A DNA stretch of 64,000 nt from Psychromonas sp. SP041 (GCF_000470315.2 NZ_CBRF02000022.1:18607-82606); one strand, 5' to 3'. Numbered from the stretch's first letter, positions 9,270 through 18,383 are shown. Notes: generated from the letters alone by a model not told the origin. Program-made: numbers and translations.

Positions 9270-10220
9270 ATGAAAAAGAATTTCATCTTAACCACGCTTA
9301 CTTTAGCGGCAACCTTGTTCTCATTTTCAGCACAAGCTGAGGATAAAAAAGTCACTCTGATGTTGGATTGGTTTGTTAACCCGAACCATGGCCCAATTAT
9401 CGTGGCACAGCAACGTGGTTATTTTAAAGAACAAGGCTTGAACGTCATTATTCAAGAGCCTGCCGATCCAAGTATGCCACCAAAACTAGTAGCTGCAGGC
9501 AACATTGACCTTGCTATAACTTATCAACCGAACCTAATTATTGATGTTGCAGAAGGGTTACCTTTAGTGCGCTCAGCAACATTAATCGCTACGCCATTAA
9601 ACACATTAATGGTATTGGATAACGGAAAAATTAATTCGCTAAGCGATTTGAAAGGTAAAAAAGTAGGTATTGCTATTTCAGGAAGCGAAGAAGCGACCAT
9701 CGGTAAAATGCTAGAAACCGTTAATGTCAGTTACGATGAGTTAGAGATCATTAACGTGGGTTGGGCATTATCAGCGTCATTAGCATCGGGTAAAGTTGAT
9801 GCAATTTGGGGTGGTCTACGCAACTTTGAAACGAACCAATTGGCATTAGAAGGTTTTAAAGCTAAGGCTTATTTCCCTGAAGAACATGGTGTTCCAGCTT
9901 ATGATGAACTTATATTTGTAGCTAATGCTAAAAAATATGATGCTGCGATGATTAATGCTTTTAATAAAGCCCTAGAACAAGCCACTATTTATATTGTTAA
10001 CCATCCAAAAGAAGCTTGGAATGAGTTTGTTAACTATGCACCAGATACCTTAAACAATGAGCTTAATAAACGAGCATGGCGCGATACGTTAACACGTTTT
10101 GCATTACGCCCTGCTGCTATCGATTTAAAACGTTACGATGATTACGCGCAATTTATGTTTGATAACAAGCTAATTAAAAGCCTGCCAAAAGCAAAAGATT
10201 ATATGCCTACATTCAAGTAA
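9270..10220 (+). CDS. thiY: Periplasmic binding protein for a thiamin pyrimidine precursor (ThiY/NMT1-like)
   Basis: This 316-residue protein has a clear Sec signal peptide (KKNFILTTLTLAATLFSFSAQA, cut near residue 23). The mature part is an NMT1/THI5-like domain: VTLMLDWFVNPNHGPIIVAQQRGYF is the family hallmark, followed by PADPSMPPKLVAAGNIDLAITYQPN and GKKVGIAISGSEEAT. ThiY proteins bind formylaminopyrimidine or related HMP precursors and hand them to the permease. It lies 134 bp after the permease gene and 75 bp before tenA. A ribosome site AAGGAAAT precedes the start. The exact ligand is inferred from the family and the tenA/thiD neighbours. Confidence 0.9.
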   Translation: MKKNFILTTLTLAATLFSFSAQAEDKKVTLMLDWFVNPNHGPIIVAQQRGYFKEQGLNVIIQEPADPSMPPKLVAAGNIDLAITYQPNLIIDVAEGLPLVRSATLIATPLNTLMVLDNGKINSLSDLKGKKVGIAISGSEEATIGKMLETVNVSYDELEIINVGWALSASLASGKVDAIWGGLRNFETNQLALEGFKAKAYFPEEHGVPAYDELIFVANAKKYDAAMINAFNKALEQATIYIVNHPKEAWNEFVNYAPDTLNNELNKRAWRDTLTRFALRPAAIDLKRYDDYAQFMFDNKLIKSLPKAKDYMPTFK

Positions 10221-10295
10221 TGAAATAGCTTAATGTCCGTTGAAAAAACGGACTAAAAATTCACTCAATAGCAAATTTAAAACAGTGAGAAAATC

Positions 10296-10961
10296 ATGAA
10301 CCATAAAGATTTAATCAATGCTTGCCAGTCTGACTGGAATGACTATACAAAGCACCCTTTTGTGATGCAATTAGGCAACGGAAGCTTAGCGCAACCCTGC
10401 TTTTTACATTACCTAAAACAAGACTTTTTGTTCTTGAAGCAATATTCGCGTGCCTATGCATTAGCGATTTATAAAGCGAATACGTTAGCAGAAATGCGTA
10501 AAGGCCTTGCGAGTGTGCAAGCATTGTTGAGCTTTGAGATTAATCACCACATCACTTACTGTGCAAATTGGGGATTAACCGAGGCTGATTTAGAAGCAGA
10601 AGATGAAGACTTTGGCACGGTCGCCTATACACGTTACGTTTTAGATACTGGCATGTCTGGCGATATTGTTGATCTTTATGTTGCGTTAGCACCTTGTTCA
10701 ATTGGTTATGCTGAAATTGGTCGCTTATTAGCAAATGACAAAAACACTAAAATTGAGGGCAATGAATTTGCTAGTTGGATTGATTTATATAGTGGTGATG
10801 AGTTTCAACAAAGCATCATCGACAGCACCGAACATTTAGACCAATTACTCGCAGAGATTGATATCAATAGCCAACGTGGCCAGCACCTTCTAAAAGTATT
10901 CAGAACAGCGACTAGAATGGAAGTGGCTTTCTGGCAGCAAGGTTTAAATGCCGCGATTTAG
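10296..10961 (+). CDS. tenA: Aminopyrimidine aminohydrolase / thiaminase II
   Basis: TenA (221 residues, normal length) hydrolyses aminomethyl-aminopyrimidine to HMP, salvaging degraded thiamin. The all-helical TENA/THI-4 domain fills the protein. Recognisable pieces are WNDYTKHPFVMQLGNGSL near residue 14, YLKQDFLFLKQYSRAYALA near 40, and the active-site segment LAPCSIGYAEIG with the catalytic Cys at about residue 134. A conserved Glu near the C-terminus (RMEVAFWQQGL) completes the pocket. It directly follows the precursor transporter, so imported pyrimidine can go to TenA and then ThiD. A weak hairpin lies between thiY and tenA (about 10232-10250). Confidence 0.95.
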   Translation: MNHKDLINACQSDWNDYTKHPFVMQLGNGSLAQPCFLHYLKQDFLFLKQYSRAYALAIYKANTLAEMRKGLASVQALLSFEINHHITYCANWGLTEADLEAEDEDFGTVAYTRYVLDTGMSGDIVDLYVALAPCSIGYAEIGRLLANDKNTKIEGNEFASWIDLYSGDEFQQSIIDSTEHLDQLLAEIDINSQRGQHLLKVFRTATRMEVAFWQQGLNAAI

Positions 10962-11046
10962 CAAATACTGTATTAAGTTTTGTATTAAAGCCACCTTGTA
11001 TTAAAGAGATCTTGTCATAAATAAAACAGTGAGCGGAGGATTAACG

Positions 11047-11886
11047 ATGCAAACAATACCGAAAGAAGATACCCAGAAAGAAAGTATACAAAAAGAAAAA
11101 ACCAAGCTAATTGTCGATGCGTTACACGCATTACGTACGCAAAAACCGTTAGTCGTCAACATTACTAATTATGTGGTTATGAACAATACAGCGAATGCTT
11201 TATTAGCAATTGGTGCATCACCGATCATGGCACATTCTCGTCAAGAAATGGCTGAAATGATGTCATTTAGTGGTGCATTGGTTATTAATATCGGTACCCT
11301 AGATAGCCAATGGGTTCCGCGTATGATTTACGCGGTTGAACAAGCAAACGTACATGAAAAAGTCGTGATATTAGACCCCGTTGGTTGTGGTGCGAGTACA
11401 TTACGTACGGAGACTTCGCGCCAAATAGCAGCATTGGCAAAACATTTAATTATTCGAGCAAATGCTTCTGAAATAATAGCGTTAGCCGGTGAAAAAGCGC
11501 AAAGCAAAGGTGTAGATTCACTTGATAGTAGTGAAATGGCCGTGGATGCCGCTCGCTACTTAACTGAAACTTATCATTGTAAGGTAGTTATTTCTGGCGA
11601 AGTCGATTACATCATTACCGCTGACAGTGAAATCACATTGCATAACGGTCATGCAATGATGCCAAGTATCACGGGAATGGGGTGTAGTTTAAGTGCTTTA
11701 ACCGGCGCTTTTGCTGCGATTGGGGAAGACTCTGGTTTAGCCGCAGCCGCTATATTAGGTGTTGCAGGTGAAATTGCAGCAGAGCAATCCGCCGGCCCTG
11801 GCAGTTTACAAATGAATTTGCTTGATGTGTTATATCAATTAGATGCCACTGCTATTAATAAACGTTTAAAAATGACTGTAAAATAG
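11047..11886 (+). CDS. thiM: Hydroxyethylthiazole kinase
   Basis: ThiM phosphorylates the thiazole alcohol THZ, giving the second half of thiamin by salvage. The 279-residue protein shows [25 protein letters not shown] near residue 40, DPVGCGAS near 115, and the active-site loop [18 protein letters not shown] near 215 with the conserved Cys. The ATG at 11047 is preferred because GCGGAGGA lies 6 bases upstream. An in-frame GTG at 11029 would include that ribosome site in the coding region. The first 20 residues are a charged Lys/Glu/Gln-rich leader not typical of the family. It lies between tenA and thiE on the same strand. Confidence 0.95.
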   Translation: MQTIPKEDTQKESIQKEKTKLIVDALHALRTQKPLVVNITNYVVMNNTANALLAIGASPIMAHSRQEMAEMMSFSGALVINIGTLDSQWVPRMIYAVEQANVHEKVVILDPVGCGASTLRTETSRQIAALAKHLIIRANASEIIALAGEKAQSKGVDSLDSSEMAVDAARYLTETYHCKVVISGEVDYIITADSEITLHNGHAMMPSITGMGCSLSALTGAFAAIGEDSGLAAAAILGVAGEIAAEQSAGPGSLQMNLLDVLYQLDATAINKRLKMTVK

Positions 11887-11976
11887 TGGCTAATTTAAAG
11901 GTGTTTTTTATTCTTCATGGAATATTAAGCGCCTTTATTAGGTACCATTACTCACTCTATTTTCAAGGAAAACACC

Positions 11977-12603
11977 ATGAACCCGTACCGCTTATATTTA
12001 GTGACAGATGATCAGCAAGATCTACAAACACTAAAGCACGTTGTCAAAGAAGCCGTTGTAGGCGGTGTTACCATGGTACAAGTCCGAGAAAAAAGGGGTG
12101 ATGTACGATCTTTTATTGTTCGCGCTCAAGCAATTAAAACTATTCTAAAAGGCACTAACGTAGCACTTATCATTAACGATCGTGTTGATGTCGCATTAGC
12201 CGTTGATGCTGACGGAGTTCACTTAGGACAATCGGATATGCCCGCTGAATTAGCACGACAATTGATTGGCCCTAACAAGTTACTCGGCCTATCTATTGAA
12301 AATGAACACCAGCTATTAGAAGCGAATGCACTCTCCTTGGATTACATTGGTTTAAGTGCAATTTTTGCAACACCAACTAAAACAGATACTAAAAAAGAAT
12401 GGGGAATAGCAGGCTTAACGAATGCATTAACAAAAACAAATTTTCCAGTCGTTGCGATTGGCGGCATCAACCAAAGCAATTTAGATGACATTATAAAAAC
12501 CGGTGTTGATGGTGTCGCGTTAGTGTCTGCTATTTGCCATACAGATGATCCTAAATCGGCTGCTGCAGCCCTGTTAAAACAAATACACGCAGCTATGCCA
12601 TAA
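11977..12603 (+). CDS. thiE: Thiamine phosphate synthase
   Basis: ThiE joins HMP-pyrophosphate to thiazole phosphate to make thiamin phosphate. The 208-residue TIM barrel has the expected motifs: MVQVREK near residue 35, IINDRVDVALAVDADGVHLGQSDMP near 68-90, LLGLSIEN, IGLSAIFATPTKTD near 130, VVAIGGI near 165, and the phosphate-binding GVALVSAI near the end. A ribosome site CAAGGAAAA precedes the ATG. It is the last gene of the thiamin cluster, 90 bp after thiM, so it may have its own promoter as well as operon read-through. Confidence 0.95.
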   Translation: MNPYRLYLVTDDQQDLQTLKHVVKEAVVGGVTMVQVREKRGDVRSFIVRAQAIKTILKGTNVALIINDRVDVALAVDADGVHLGQSDMPAELARQLIGPNKLLGLSIENEHQLLEANALSLDYIGLSAIFATPTKTDTKKEWGIAGLTNALTKTNFPVVAIGGINQSNLDDIIKTGVDGVALVSAICHTDDPKSAAAALLKQIHAAMP

Positions 12604-12924
12604 GCTTTTACAATCAAAGCACTTAACCACAAAGTTAAAGAGATAAAAAAGTTAAAAGAAGGTTAAGTCAAAAACCTTAAAATTAACAACTAATTTTAAC
12701 GGTCTGAGTTCTACATATTTTCACTTTCATCTATTCTTGTTGCCTTTCTTCGTGCCCTTCGTGTAGCGCAGCGCTTCGTGGTTAATATTTTTTAATTTTT
12801 AAACTTTTTCTTTGCTTCTGACTTAATATTTTTCTATTCATGGCTCCTCAAACGCAGCATTTCTATTAAGAATAACTTACACTAATATTCATCTTGTTAA
12901 TTAAATCGAAACCCTTGGCTGATT
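12604..12924. other. Intergenic region filled by a dispersed repeat-like element
   Basis: The gap between thiE and the LysR gene holds an element at 12623-12785 described separately. The rest (12786-12924) is AT-rich and should contain the LysR gene promoter. No gene was seen. Confidence 0.55.
12623..12785. repeat. Element with TTAACCAC(A/G)AAG inverted ends
   Basis: The left end reads TTAACCACAAAG (12623-12634) and the right end CTTCGTGGTTAA (12774-12785), an 11 of 12 inverted match. The right part holds three CTTCGTG copies (12748, 12757, 12774) and a perfect AGCGC-A-GCGCT palindrome at 12765-12775. The structure is like a REP or MITE remnant. Only one copy was noticed in the window. Confidence 0.6.
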
Positions 12925-13812
12925 ATGAATATCACACTTAAGCAATTACATGTCTTTATGACGATCACACAAGAAAAAACCCTAACCACGGCGGCAGAAA
13001 AGCTATTTTTAAGCAAACCAGCGGTGAGCATGGCATTAGCCGAATTAGAAAAACAACTTGGCCATAAACTGTTTGAGCGTACTAAGAATCGATTATTAAT
13101 TAATGAAATGGGGAGAGCCTTATTACCCTTAGCCGATGAACAATTAGAGCGTAGTAAGGCAATCACTAGTTTATTTGATAATCATAACTTCCAAGGAAAG
13201 CTAAGAATTGGTTCAAGTAACACAGTCGGCAATCATTTATTACCGGCTTTATTAGCGCAGTTTCGAGACATTAAAAATCATCAAGACCAGCTTCTATGTA
13301 TTGATAACAGCACCACTATTGGCGAAAAGCTAAAAGAATACGAATTAGATATTGGGTTAGTTGAAGCTTTATTAGTGGATAAACAATTACATATCGAACG
13401 TTGGATACAAGATGAAATGGTTGTGGTTGCGCCCCCTGAACATCCCTTAACCAGTAAAAAATCAATTACTGTAGAAGATTTAAATCACCAACATTGGATA
13501 TTACGAGAGCAAGGCTCGGGTACTCGTGACTTTTTTATTACGCACATTGGTCAGCATTTAACAGACCTAGACATTACCTTTGAACTGACGACTACTGAAG
13601 CCATCATTAATTGCTGTGCAGCGGGTTTAGGGGTTTCTTGTATGTCACGAACAGCCGCTAGGCATGCACTGCAAGATAAACGCTTATGTACTCTACCTAT
13701 TGATATCGACATGTCTCGCGATCTTTATTTAGTGTGGCACAAAGATAAATACCAAAGCCCGATACTAAAAGAATTTATAGAATACGCACGACAATGGAAT
13801 TTGCCTTTTTAA
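12925..13812 (+). CDS. LysR-family transcriptional regulator
   Basis: This 295-residue protein has the LysR layout. The helix-turn-helix covers residues 1-60 (LKQLHVFMTITQEKTLTTAAEKLFLSKPAVSMALAELEKQLGHKLFER). The substrate-binding domain covers about 90-295 (LRIGSSNTVGNHLLPALLAQF, then LREQGSGTRDFF and the glycine stretch AAGLGVSCM). The GSGTRDFF and IGSSNTVGN stretches resemble the YeiE/CysB-like branch. Targets are unknown. It follows the thiamin genes on the same strand but is separated by 320 bp and a repeat, so a link to thiamin is not supported. A terminator follows at 13951. Confidence 0.9.
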   Translation: MNITLKQLHVFMTITQEKTLTTAAEKLFLSKPAVSMALAELEKQLGHKLFERTKNRLLINEMGRALLPLADEQLERSKAITSLFDNHNFQGKLRIGSSNTVGNHLLPALLAQFRDIKNHQDQLLCIDNSTTIGEKLKEYELDIGLVEALLVDKQLHIERWIQDEMVVVAPPEHPLTSKKSITVEDLNHQHWILREQGSGTRDFFITHIGQHLTDLDITFELTTTEAIINCCAAGLGVSCMSRTAARHALQDKRLCTLPIDIDMSRDLYLVWHKDKYQSPILKEFIEYARQWNLPF

Positions 13813-13950
13813 ACGAGTGAGCGCCAGTAACTAATAGTGAAAGCAGGCAATAGGCTAAGTAACTAATAGGTTACACAGCGAGTAGATTAAGCACTCAGTG
13901 AACTCACCTAAAAATAAAATAAGATAAAAAGTTCACCTAATGCAAATAAT

Positions 13951-13985
13951 AAAAAAGCTTGATGGGTTTCCCCATCAAGCTTTTT
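13951..13985. terminator. Bidirectional terminator between LysR and EF-hand genes
   Basis: AAAAAGCTTGATGGG and CCCATCAAGCTTTTT pair around a TTTC loop, with A and T runs on both sides, so it can stop both convergent transcripts. Confidence 0.92.
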
Positions 13986-14063
13986 AGTTAATTAAACTAT
14001 TTAATTAACTATTTAGTCATCACTATCTACTGATCGCAATGCTTCTCTTATAGCGAATGGTAC

Positions 14064-15536
14064 TTAAGCTTTCGAGTCAGCATATTTTTGTTGGAAAGCG
14101 GCAAACTCTGTATTTGATACTTTACCGTTACCATCAGTATCTAACATTTCAAATGTCGGACGCTTGTTACCTTTACGGTCTGCACGCTTTGCATCTAATT
14201 CTTGAGCTGTTATTTTACCGTCAGCATTACCGTCAATTTTATCGAAGTTGTTAAGTAAACGCCCTTTTGCTTCGTCTTTAGTAATGGCACCGTCATTATT
14301 TGCATCAATTGTTGAGAATGATACTTTTTGATCATGCTTACCTTTCTTCATGTTTTTAACTAATTCAAATTCAGCAGATGTAATAGAGCCATTTGCATCT
14401 GTATCTACTTTCTCAAAATGTTTAGCTAAACGACCTTTTGCTTCATCTTTAGTAATGGCACCGTCATTATTTGCATCAATTGTTGAGAATGATACTTTTT
14501 GGTTATGCTTACCTTTCTTCATGTTTTTAACTAATTCAAATTCAGCAGATGTAATAGAGCCATTTGCGTCTGTATCTACTTTATCAAAATGTTTAGCTAA
14601 ACGACCTTTTGCCTCATCTTTAGTGATAGCACCATCGCTGTTTGCATCTAATTTAGCAAAGCTAACTTCTTTATTACCTTTTTTATGACCTTTTCCTTTA
14701 TGCATTTTTTGCATTTCTGAGAATTCAGCTTGAGTAATAACACCGTTTTTATCGCCATCGACTTTATCAAAATGTTTCGATAGGCGGCCTTTTGCTTCAT
14801 CTTTTGTAATTTTACTATCGTTGTTTGTATCGAAAGAACCAAAGTCTAATTTATGATTGCCCTTGCCTTTATGCATTTTTTCTAAGGCTGCAAATTCAGT
14901 TGTTGAAATAGAGCCGTTTGCATCACTGTCGATTTTATCAAAACCTTTTAACAAACGACCTTTTGCTTCATCTTTTGTAATTTGATTATCATTGTTTGCA
15001 TCAATAGAACCGAAATCTAGTTTATGATTACCTTTGCCTTTATGCATTTTTTCTAAGGCTGCAAATTCAGTTGTTGAAATAGAACCGTTTGCATCACTGT
15101 CGATTTTATCAAAACCTTTTAACAAACGACCTTTTGCTTCATCTTTAGTGATTTGACCATCTTTGTTAACATCGACTTTAACGAAGTCTACTTTATGGTG
15201 ACGCTTACCTTGCTTCATTTTTTTAGCTGCATCAAATTCAGCGCTAGAAATTGAACCATCATTATTTTTATCGAAATCAGCAAATGTAGGTTTTTTAGCT
15301 TCTCTCATTTTTTTCATTTCAGCAAACTCAGCTTCACTGATTAAATCATTGCTATCTGCATCAATTTTATCAAAATGCTTCGCTAATTTACCCGTCGCTT
15401 CTACGACACTAATTTGGCCATCTTTATTAAGATCGAACTTTGCAAAGTCATATTTAGCTGAGTTATTACCAGCAGCCATTGTTAGCGAACTTGAAACGAT
15501 TAATGCAACACCACTTAAAATAAATAACTTTTTCAT
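14064..15536 (-). CDS. Secreted calcium-binding protein with 16 EF-hand loops
   Basis: This 490-residue protein has a Sec signal peptide (KKLFILSGVALIVSSSLTMAA, cut near residue 22). The rest is made of EF-hand loops of the form DxNxDGxITxxE. I count 16 loops: seven complete pairs and two single loops. Six of the pairs share an almost identical linker, ITKDEAKGRL followed by a short helix and then the second loop D(T/S)DANGSI(T/S). Linkers between pairs are Lys/Gly/His-rich (KKGKHNQK, HKGKGNHK). Nearly every loop keeps the acidic positions 1, 3, 5 and the final Glu, so it should bind many calcium ions in the periplasm or outside the cell. Repeat units of about 57 residues are also nearly identical in DNA, which points to recent expansion. 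The gene lies next to, and on the same strand as, a BaeSR-like pair but 600 bp away. Function is unknown; calcium buffering, envelope or matrix roles are possible. Confidence 0.88.
   Translation of the reverse strand: MKKLFILSGVALIVSSSLTMAAGNNSAKYDFAKFDLNKDGQISVVEATGKLAKHFDKIDADSNDLISEAEFAEMKKMREAKKPTFADFDKNNDGSISSAEFDAAKKMKQGKRHHKVDFVKVDVNKDGQITKDEAKGRLLKGFDKIDSDANGSISTTEFAALEKMHKGKGNHKLDFGSIDANNDNQITKDEAKGRLLKGFDKIDSDANGSISTTEFAALEKMHKGKGNHKLDFGSFDTNNDSKITKDEAKGRLSKHFDKVDGDKNGVITQAEFSEMQKMHKGKGHKKGNKEVSFAKLDANSDGAITKDEAKGRLAKHFDKVDTDANGSITSAEFELVKNMKKGKHNQKVSFSTIDANNDGAITKDEAKGRLAKHFEKVDTDANGSITSAEFELVKNMKKGKHDQKVSFSTIDANNDGAITKDEAKGRLLNNFDKIDGNADGKITAQELDAKRADRKGNKRPTFEMLDTDGNGKVSNTEFAAFQQKYADSKA
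14240..15200. repeat. Tandem coding repeats of the EF-hand gene (about 170-180 bp unit)
   Basis: Near-identical blocks recur through the gene, for example around 14260/14440/14610 and around 14870/15050. They encode the ITKDEAKGRL and DANGSIT segments. High DNA identity between units suggests ongoing copy-number change. Confidence 0.8.
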
Positions 15537-15540
15537 ATAA

Positions 15541-16142
15541 ACCTCTTTTTTACTTAGAATATAAAGCTCTCTTCTGAGCCGATGTAGAGACTATAGATAA
15601 GCATTGTGTAGAGAATATGGATAAAAAAAGGAGTTAACTCTTTTGCTGGATTTCTAGGGATATAATTTAAACGAGTAAAAAATCAAATAGGTCATAAAGG
15701 AAGTAAGTAGGAATTCTATAAAATGTTAACAGGTGATATTAATAATACAACCAATAACACTTAACCAAGATCGAGCATACAAATGAAGCACATTAAAAAA
15801 TAACTAAAGTGGCATCACCTAACACTCGCCCCTAAAGCCAAATACCTAATACTCCATTTATAAAGCTAACCTTCAAAAAATGTATCAATATAGGCTTTAA
15901 AATTATACCAATCTAAGTCATTATCTAGCCATTTATGCTTGTTAAAATGAAGCCTAACTTCGTTGTTGATTTTGTAATGAGAATAACGAGTTACTGCAAT
16001 CAACGTATTGCTATTATCCATTTTCCCTAACGCCTAAATAGACCATTTACTTATCCAGATTGGTATTAATGGAACCAGCGACCTGCTTATTAAAAATGCA
16101 GGTTTATTCAAATCGCTGGTTTACTGGCTATGATGAGAGCAA
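15541..16142. other. Intergenic region with a MITE-like repeat
   Basis: This 600-bp gap separates the EF-hand gene from the response regulator gene. It contains the 162-bp repeat at 15905-16066. The part near 15540-15700 should hold the EF-hand gene promoter. No gene was seen. Confidence 0.6.
15905..16066 (-). repeat. MITE-like repeat, copy B1
   Basis: This 162-bp element starts ATACCAATCT and ends with its inverted form AGATTGGTAT. It is about 90% identical by eye to the inverted copy at 46535-46691, including a conserved core TTCTCATTACAAAAT and AACAAGCATAAATG. It encodes no transposase, so it fits a non-autonomous element. Confidence 0.82.
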
Positions 16143-16811
16143 CTACAGAGCAAATTTGTAACCGACACCGTAGATAGATTGAATGCAATCAACCTCTGCA
16201 TCAACGTTTTGAATTTTGCGACGTAAGTTTTTAATATGACTATCGATAGTTCTATCTGTCACTACACGGTTATCTGAGTAGATTTGAGTCATTAACTGCT
16301 CTCGACTAAAGACTTGCTCTTTATGTTGGTGAAAATGCGATAGAAGGCGAAATTCAGCACGTGTTAAGCTAACTTCTTTGCCTTTCACTAATACTTGCAT
16401 CGTACTTTCATTAATACTTAATATTTTATCAACCATTTTAATTTCATCGGTTGAGCGGCGTAGGATATTTTTGACTCTTACAACGACCTCTCTTGGGCTA
16501 TACGGCTTACAAATATAATCATCCGCACCTAGCTCCAAACCAATTAAGCGATCAATCTCATCGATTCTAGCGGTCGCCATTACCACTGGAATATCGGTAA
16601 AAGTACGTAACTCTCTGTAAATATCTAATCCATTTTTCCCTGGTAACATTAAATCTAAGATTAATAAATCAACTGGATTTTGTTTAACCCATTCAATCAC
16701 CTGCGAACCATCAGTAATAATATGAGTGATTAAACCAGACTGAGTAAGATACTCGCCTAAGACTTGCGCTAATGATTCTTCATCTTCCACAATTAAAACA
16801 TGCTGTGACAT
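16143..16811 (-). CDS. baeR: OmpR-family response regulator, BaeR-like
   Basis: This 222-residue cytosolic regulator has a receiver domain at residues 1-120 (phospho-Asp in LLILDLMLPGKNG near 54; acidic pair VEDEE; Lys in ICKPYSP near 103). A winged-helix DNA-binding domain covers about 130-222 (LTRAEFRLLSHFHQHKEQVFSREQLM, DRTIDSHIKNLRRKI, IQSIYGVGYKF). Sequence and partner resemble E. coli BaeR, which controls envelope stress and efflux genes. It lies 14 bp after the kinase gene on the same strand, so both are co-transcribed. The name baeR is a best match, not certain. Confidence 0.88.
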   Translation of the reverse strand: MSQHVLIVEDEESLAQVLGEYLTQSGLITHIITDGSQVIEWVKQNPVDLLILDLMLPGKNGLDIYRELRTFTDIPVVMATARIDEIDRLIGLELGADDYICKPYSPREVVVRVKNILRRSTDEIKMVDKILSINESTMQVLVKGKEVSLTRAEFRLLSHFHQHKEQVFSREQLMTQIYSDNRVVTDRTIDSHIKNLRRKIQNVDAEVDCIQSIYGVGYKFAL

Positions 16812-16824
16812 TGTAATTCCTTTA

Positions 16825-18219
16825 TTAACTCTCTGAGATAGGTAGATAAATAGTAATAGTTAATCCACCTAAAGCTGAATGTGTTGCTATCATTTCACCT
16901 TGATGTGCTTTTACAATTGTTTGGCAAATGGATAACCCTAAACCAGAACCGCCACTCAAACGACTGCGAGACTCGTCAACACGATATAAACGTTCAAACA
17001 ATTTAGGTAAAGCCTGATCGGGCACACCTGGTGCGCTGTCTTCAATACATATTTGAAGCTGCTGCTTATTTTGTTTTAATTTAACCTGTAATAATCCCGG
17101 CGCATCGGTGTAACGTAAACTGTTCTCTAGTAAGTTAGAGAACAACTGTGTTAATGATTTTTTATCGCCTTTAATATAAACAGGCTTTTTAAGGTTAAAG
17201 TCACTTTGTAATTGAATTTGCTTTTCTTGGCAACGTAATTGGTATTGTGAACAACTCGTTGCTAGCACTTGTTGTACGTCAACAGACTCAGCCAAATCAA
17301 ACTGCACTCCTGCATCAGACAACGACAGCTGATATAAATCATTTACTAATTGGCTCAAGTTTTGTACTTGGTTATGTAATGAATCAATATACTTAGGCTC
17401 TGGCTTACGAATGCCATCCTGTAATGCTTCTATTTCACTTTTTAAGACAGAAATAGGAGTACGTAATTCATGAGAAATATCGGCTAACCATTGCTCTCTA
17501 TTTTCTTTTTGACGCAATAGGCTGCTACTTAATTCATTAAATCGTAACGATAGCGCCGCTAATTCGTCTTCTCCTTTAACGTCTATTTGCGTTAAGTAAT
17601 CACCTTCTTGTAATGAATTTGCTGCATTTTCAAGACGCTTTAAAGGCGTTAAAAAGTGCCTAACTAACAACAAAGCTAAGGTAAATGACAGCAACGTTAC
17701 CCATAAAACAATCCACATTAAATTATATTGTTGTTGATGATAGAAAGTACTCTCAAGCTCCCCTGGAATAACGTAACGCTTTTGTGTTGTCACCCAACCC
17801 ACGGTTTTTTGTTGGTATATAACAGGCACTTTAATAATTTCATTTGTCGATTTAGATTTTCTTTGACTAAAAATCGGCTGATCGTTTTCATCCAACACGA
17901 CGATACGTTTAAACAAACGTCTTATAAGCTCTTTTCGCGCCTTTTTAGGTTCATTGCCATCGCCTCTTGGACGATTAAATACCTGTGATAATACGCTTAA
18001 CATCGTATCAGGCGTTAACCCTTGCCAGCCATTTTGCTCAGAGTAATAAGGTGCAATATATTCAGAGACAATTTCTAATCGCTCCTCTTCCCCATGATTT
18101 AGATACTTTTGTAGACCAGTTTGAAAACTGTCGTTAATAGACCACGCCATTCCCAGCACCATCAAAGCACTAATAAATAACATCGAGAATAGAATTTTTT
18201 TGAATAAAGTAAGACGCAT
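16825..18219 (-). CDS. baeS: Membrane sensor histidine kinase, BaeS-like
   Basis: This 464-residue inner-membrane kinase has two transmembrane helices (about residues 8-28 and 160-182) around a periplasmic sensor of about 130 residues. HAMP covers about 183-235. The HisKA box is WLADISHELRTPISVLKSE with the phospho-His. The ATPase domain has NLLENSLRYTD (N box), DSAPGVPD (D/G1) and GGSGLGLSIC (G2). The stretch VNDLYQLSLSDAG closely matches E. coli BaeS. The ATG at 18219 is preferred, with AAGGG just upstream; a Met at 18255 would add 12 hydrophobic residues. It phosphorylates the regulator encoded directly after it. The periplasmic stretch is charged (RPRGDGNEPKKARKELIRR), and the signal is unknown. 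Confidence 0.88.
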   Translation of the reverse strand: MRLTLFKKILFSMLFISALMVLGMAWSINDSFQTGLQKYLNHGEEERLEIVSEYIAPYYSEQNGWQGLTPDTMLSVLSQVFNRPRGDGNEPKKARKELIRRLFKRIVVLDENDQPIFSQRKSKSTNEIIKVPVIYQQKTVGWVTTQKRYVIPGELESTFYHQQQYNLMWIVLWVTLLSFTLALLLVRHFLTPLKRLENAANSLQEGDYLTQIDVKGEDELAALSLRFNELSSSLLRQKENREQWLADISHELRTPISVLKSEIEALQDGIRKPEPKYIDSLHNQVQNLSQLVNDLYQLSLSDAGVQFDLAESVDVQQVLATSCSQYQLRCQEKQIQLQSDFNLKKPVYIKGDKKSLTQLFSNLLENSLRYTDAPGLLQVKLKQNKQQLQICIEDSAPGVPDQALPKLFERLYRVDESRSRLSGGSGLGLSICQTIVKAHQGEMIATHSALGGLTITIYLPISES

Positions 18220-18383
18220 CAGCACCCTTTTCACTAAAATGAATGAAATAAACATTGTTAACTTTAACGCAAAGCAGCTTGATTGAGGTTATTATTTTTT
18301 AATTTTTCGTTAAATTAGTTTAATCGCAACATCTAATAGCACTTTTCATTTATCGGATAAATTGAGGATACTCTGAGAAATTA

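Noticed and set aside
10232..10250. Hairpin GTCCGTT/AACGGAC between thiY and tenA as a terminator
   Set aside because: The stem is only seven base pairs and no T run follows. It may be an RNA-processing or attenuating hairpin, but it is not a supported terminator.
12925..13812. LysR gene as regulator of the thiamin cluster
   Set aside because: It is downstream on the same strand, 320 bp away across a repeat, while the thiamin genes already have a riboswitch. Position alone is not evidence.
14350..14688. Plus-strand open frame opposite the EF-hand gene
   Set aside because: It is repetitive only because the EF-hand repeats are, has no ribosome site, and lies antisense to a clear gene.
15905..16066. 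Short coding remnant or small RNA in repeat B1
   Set aside because: The conservation with copy 46535-46691 includes both ends and no frame is preserved, which fits a repeat better than a gene.
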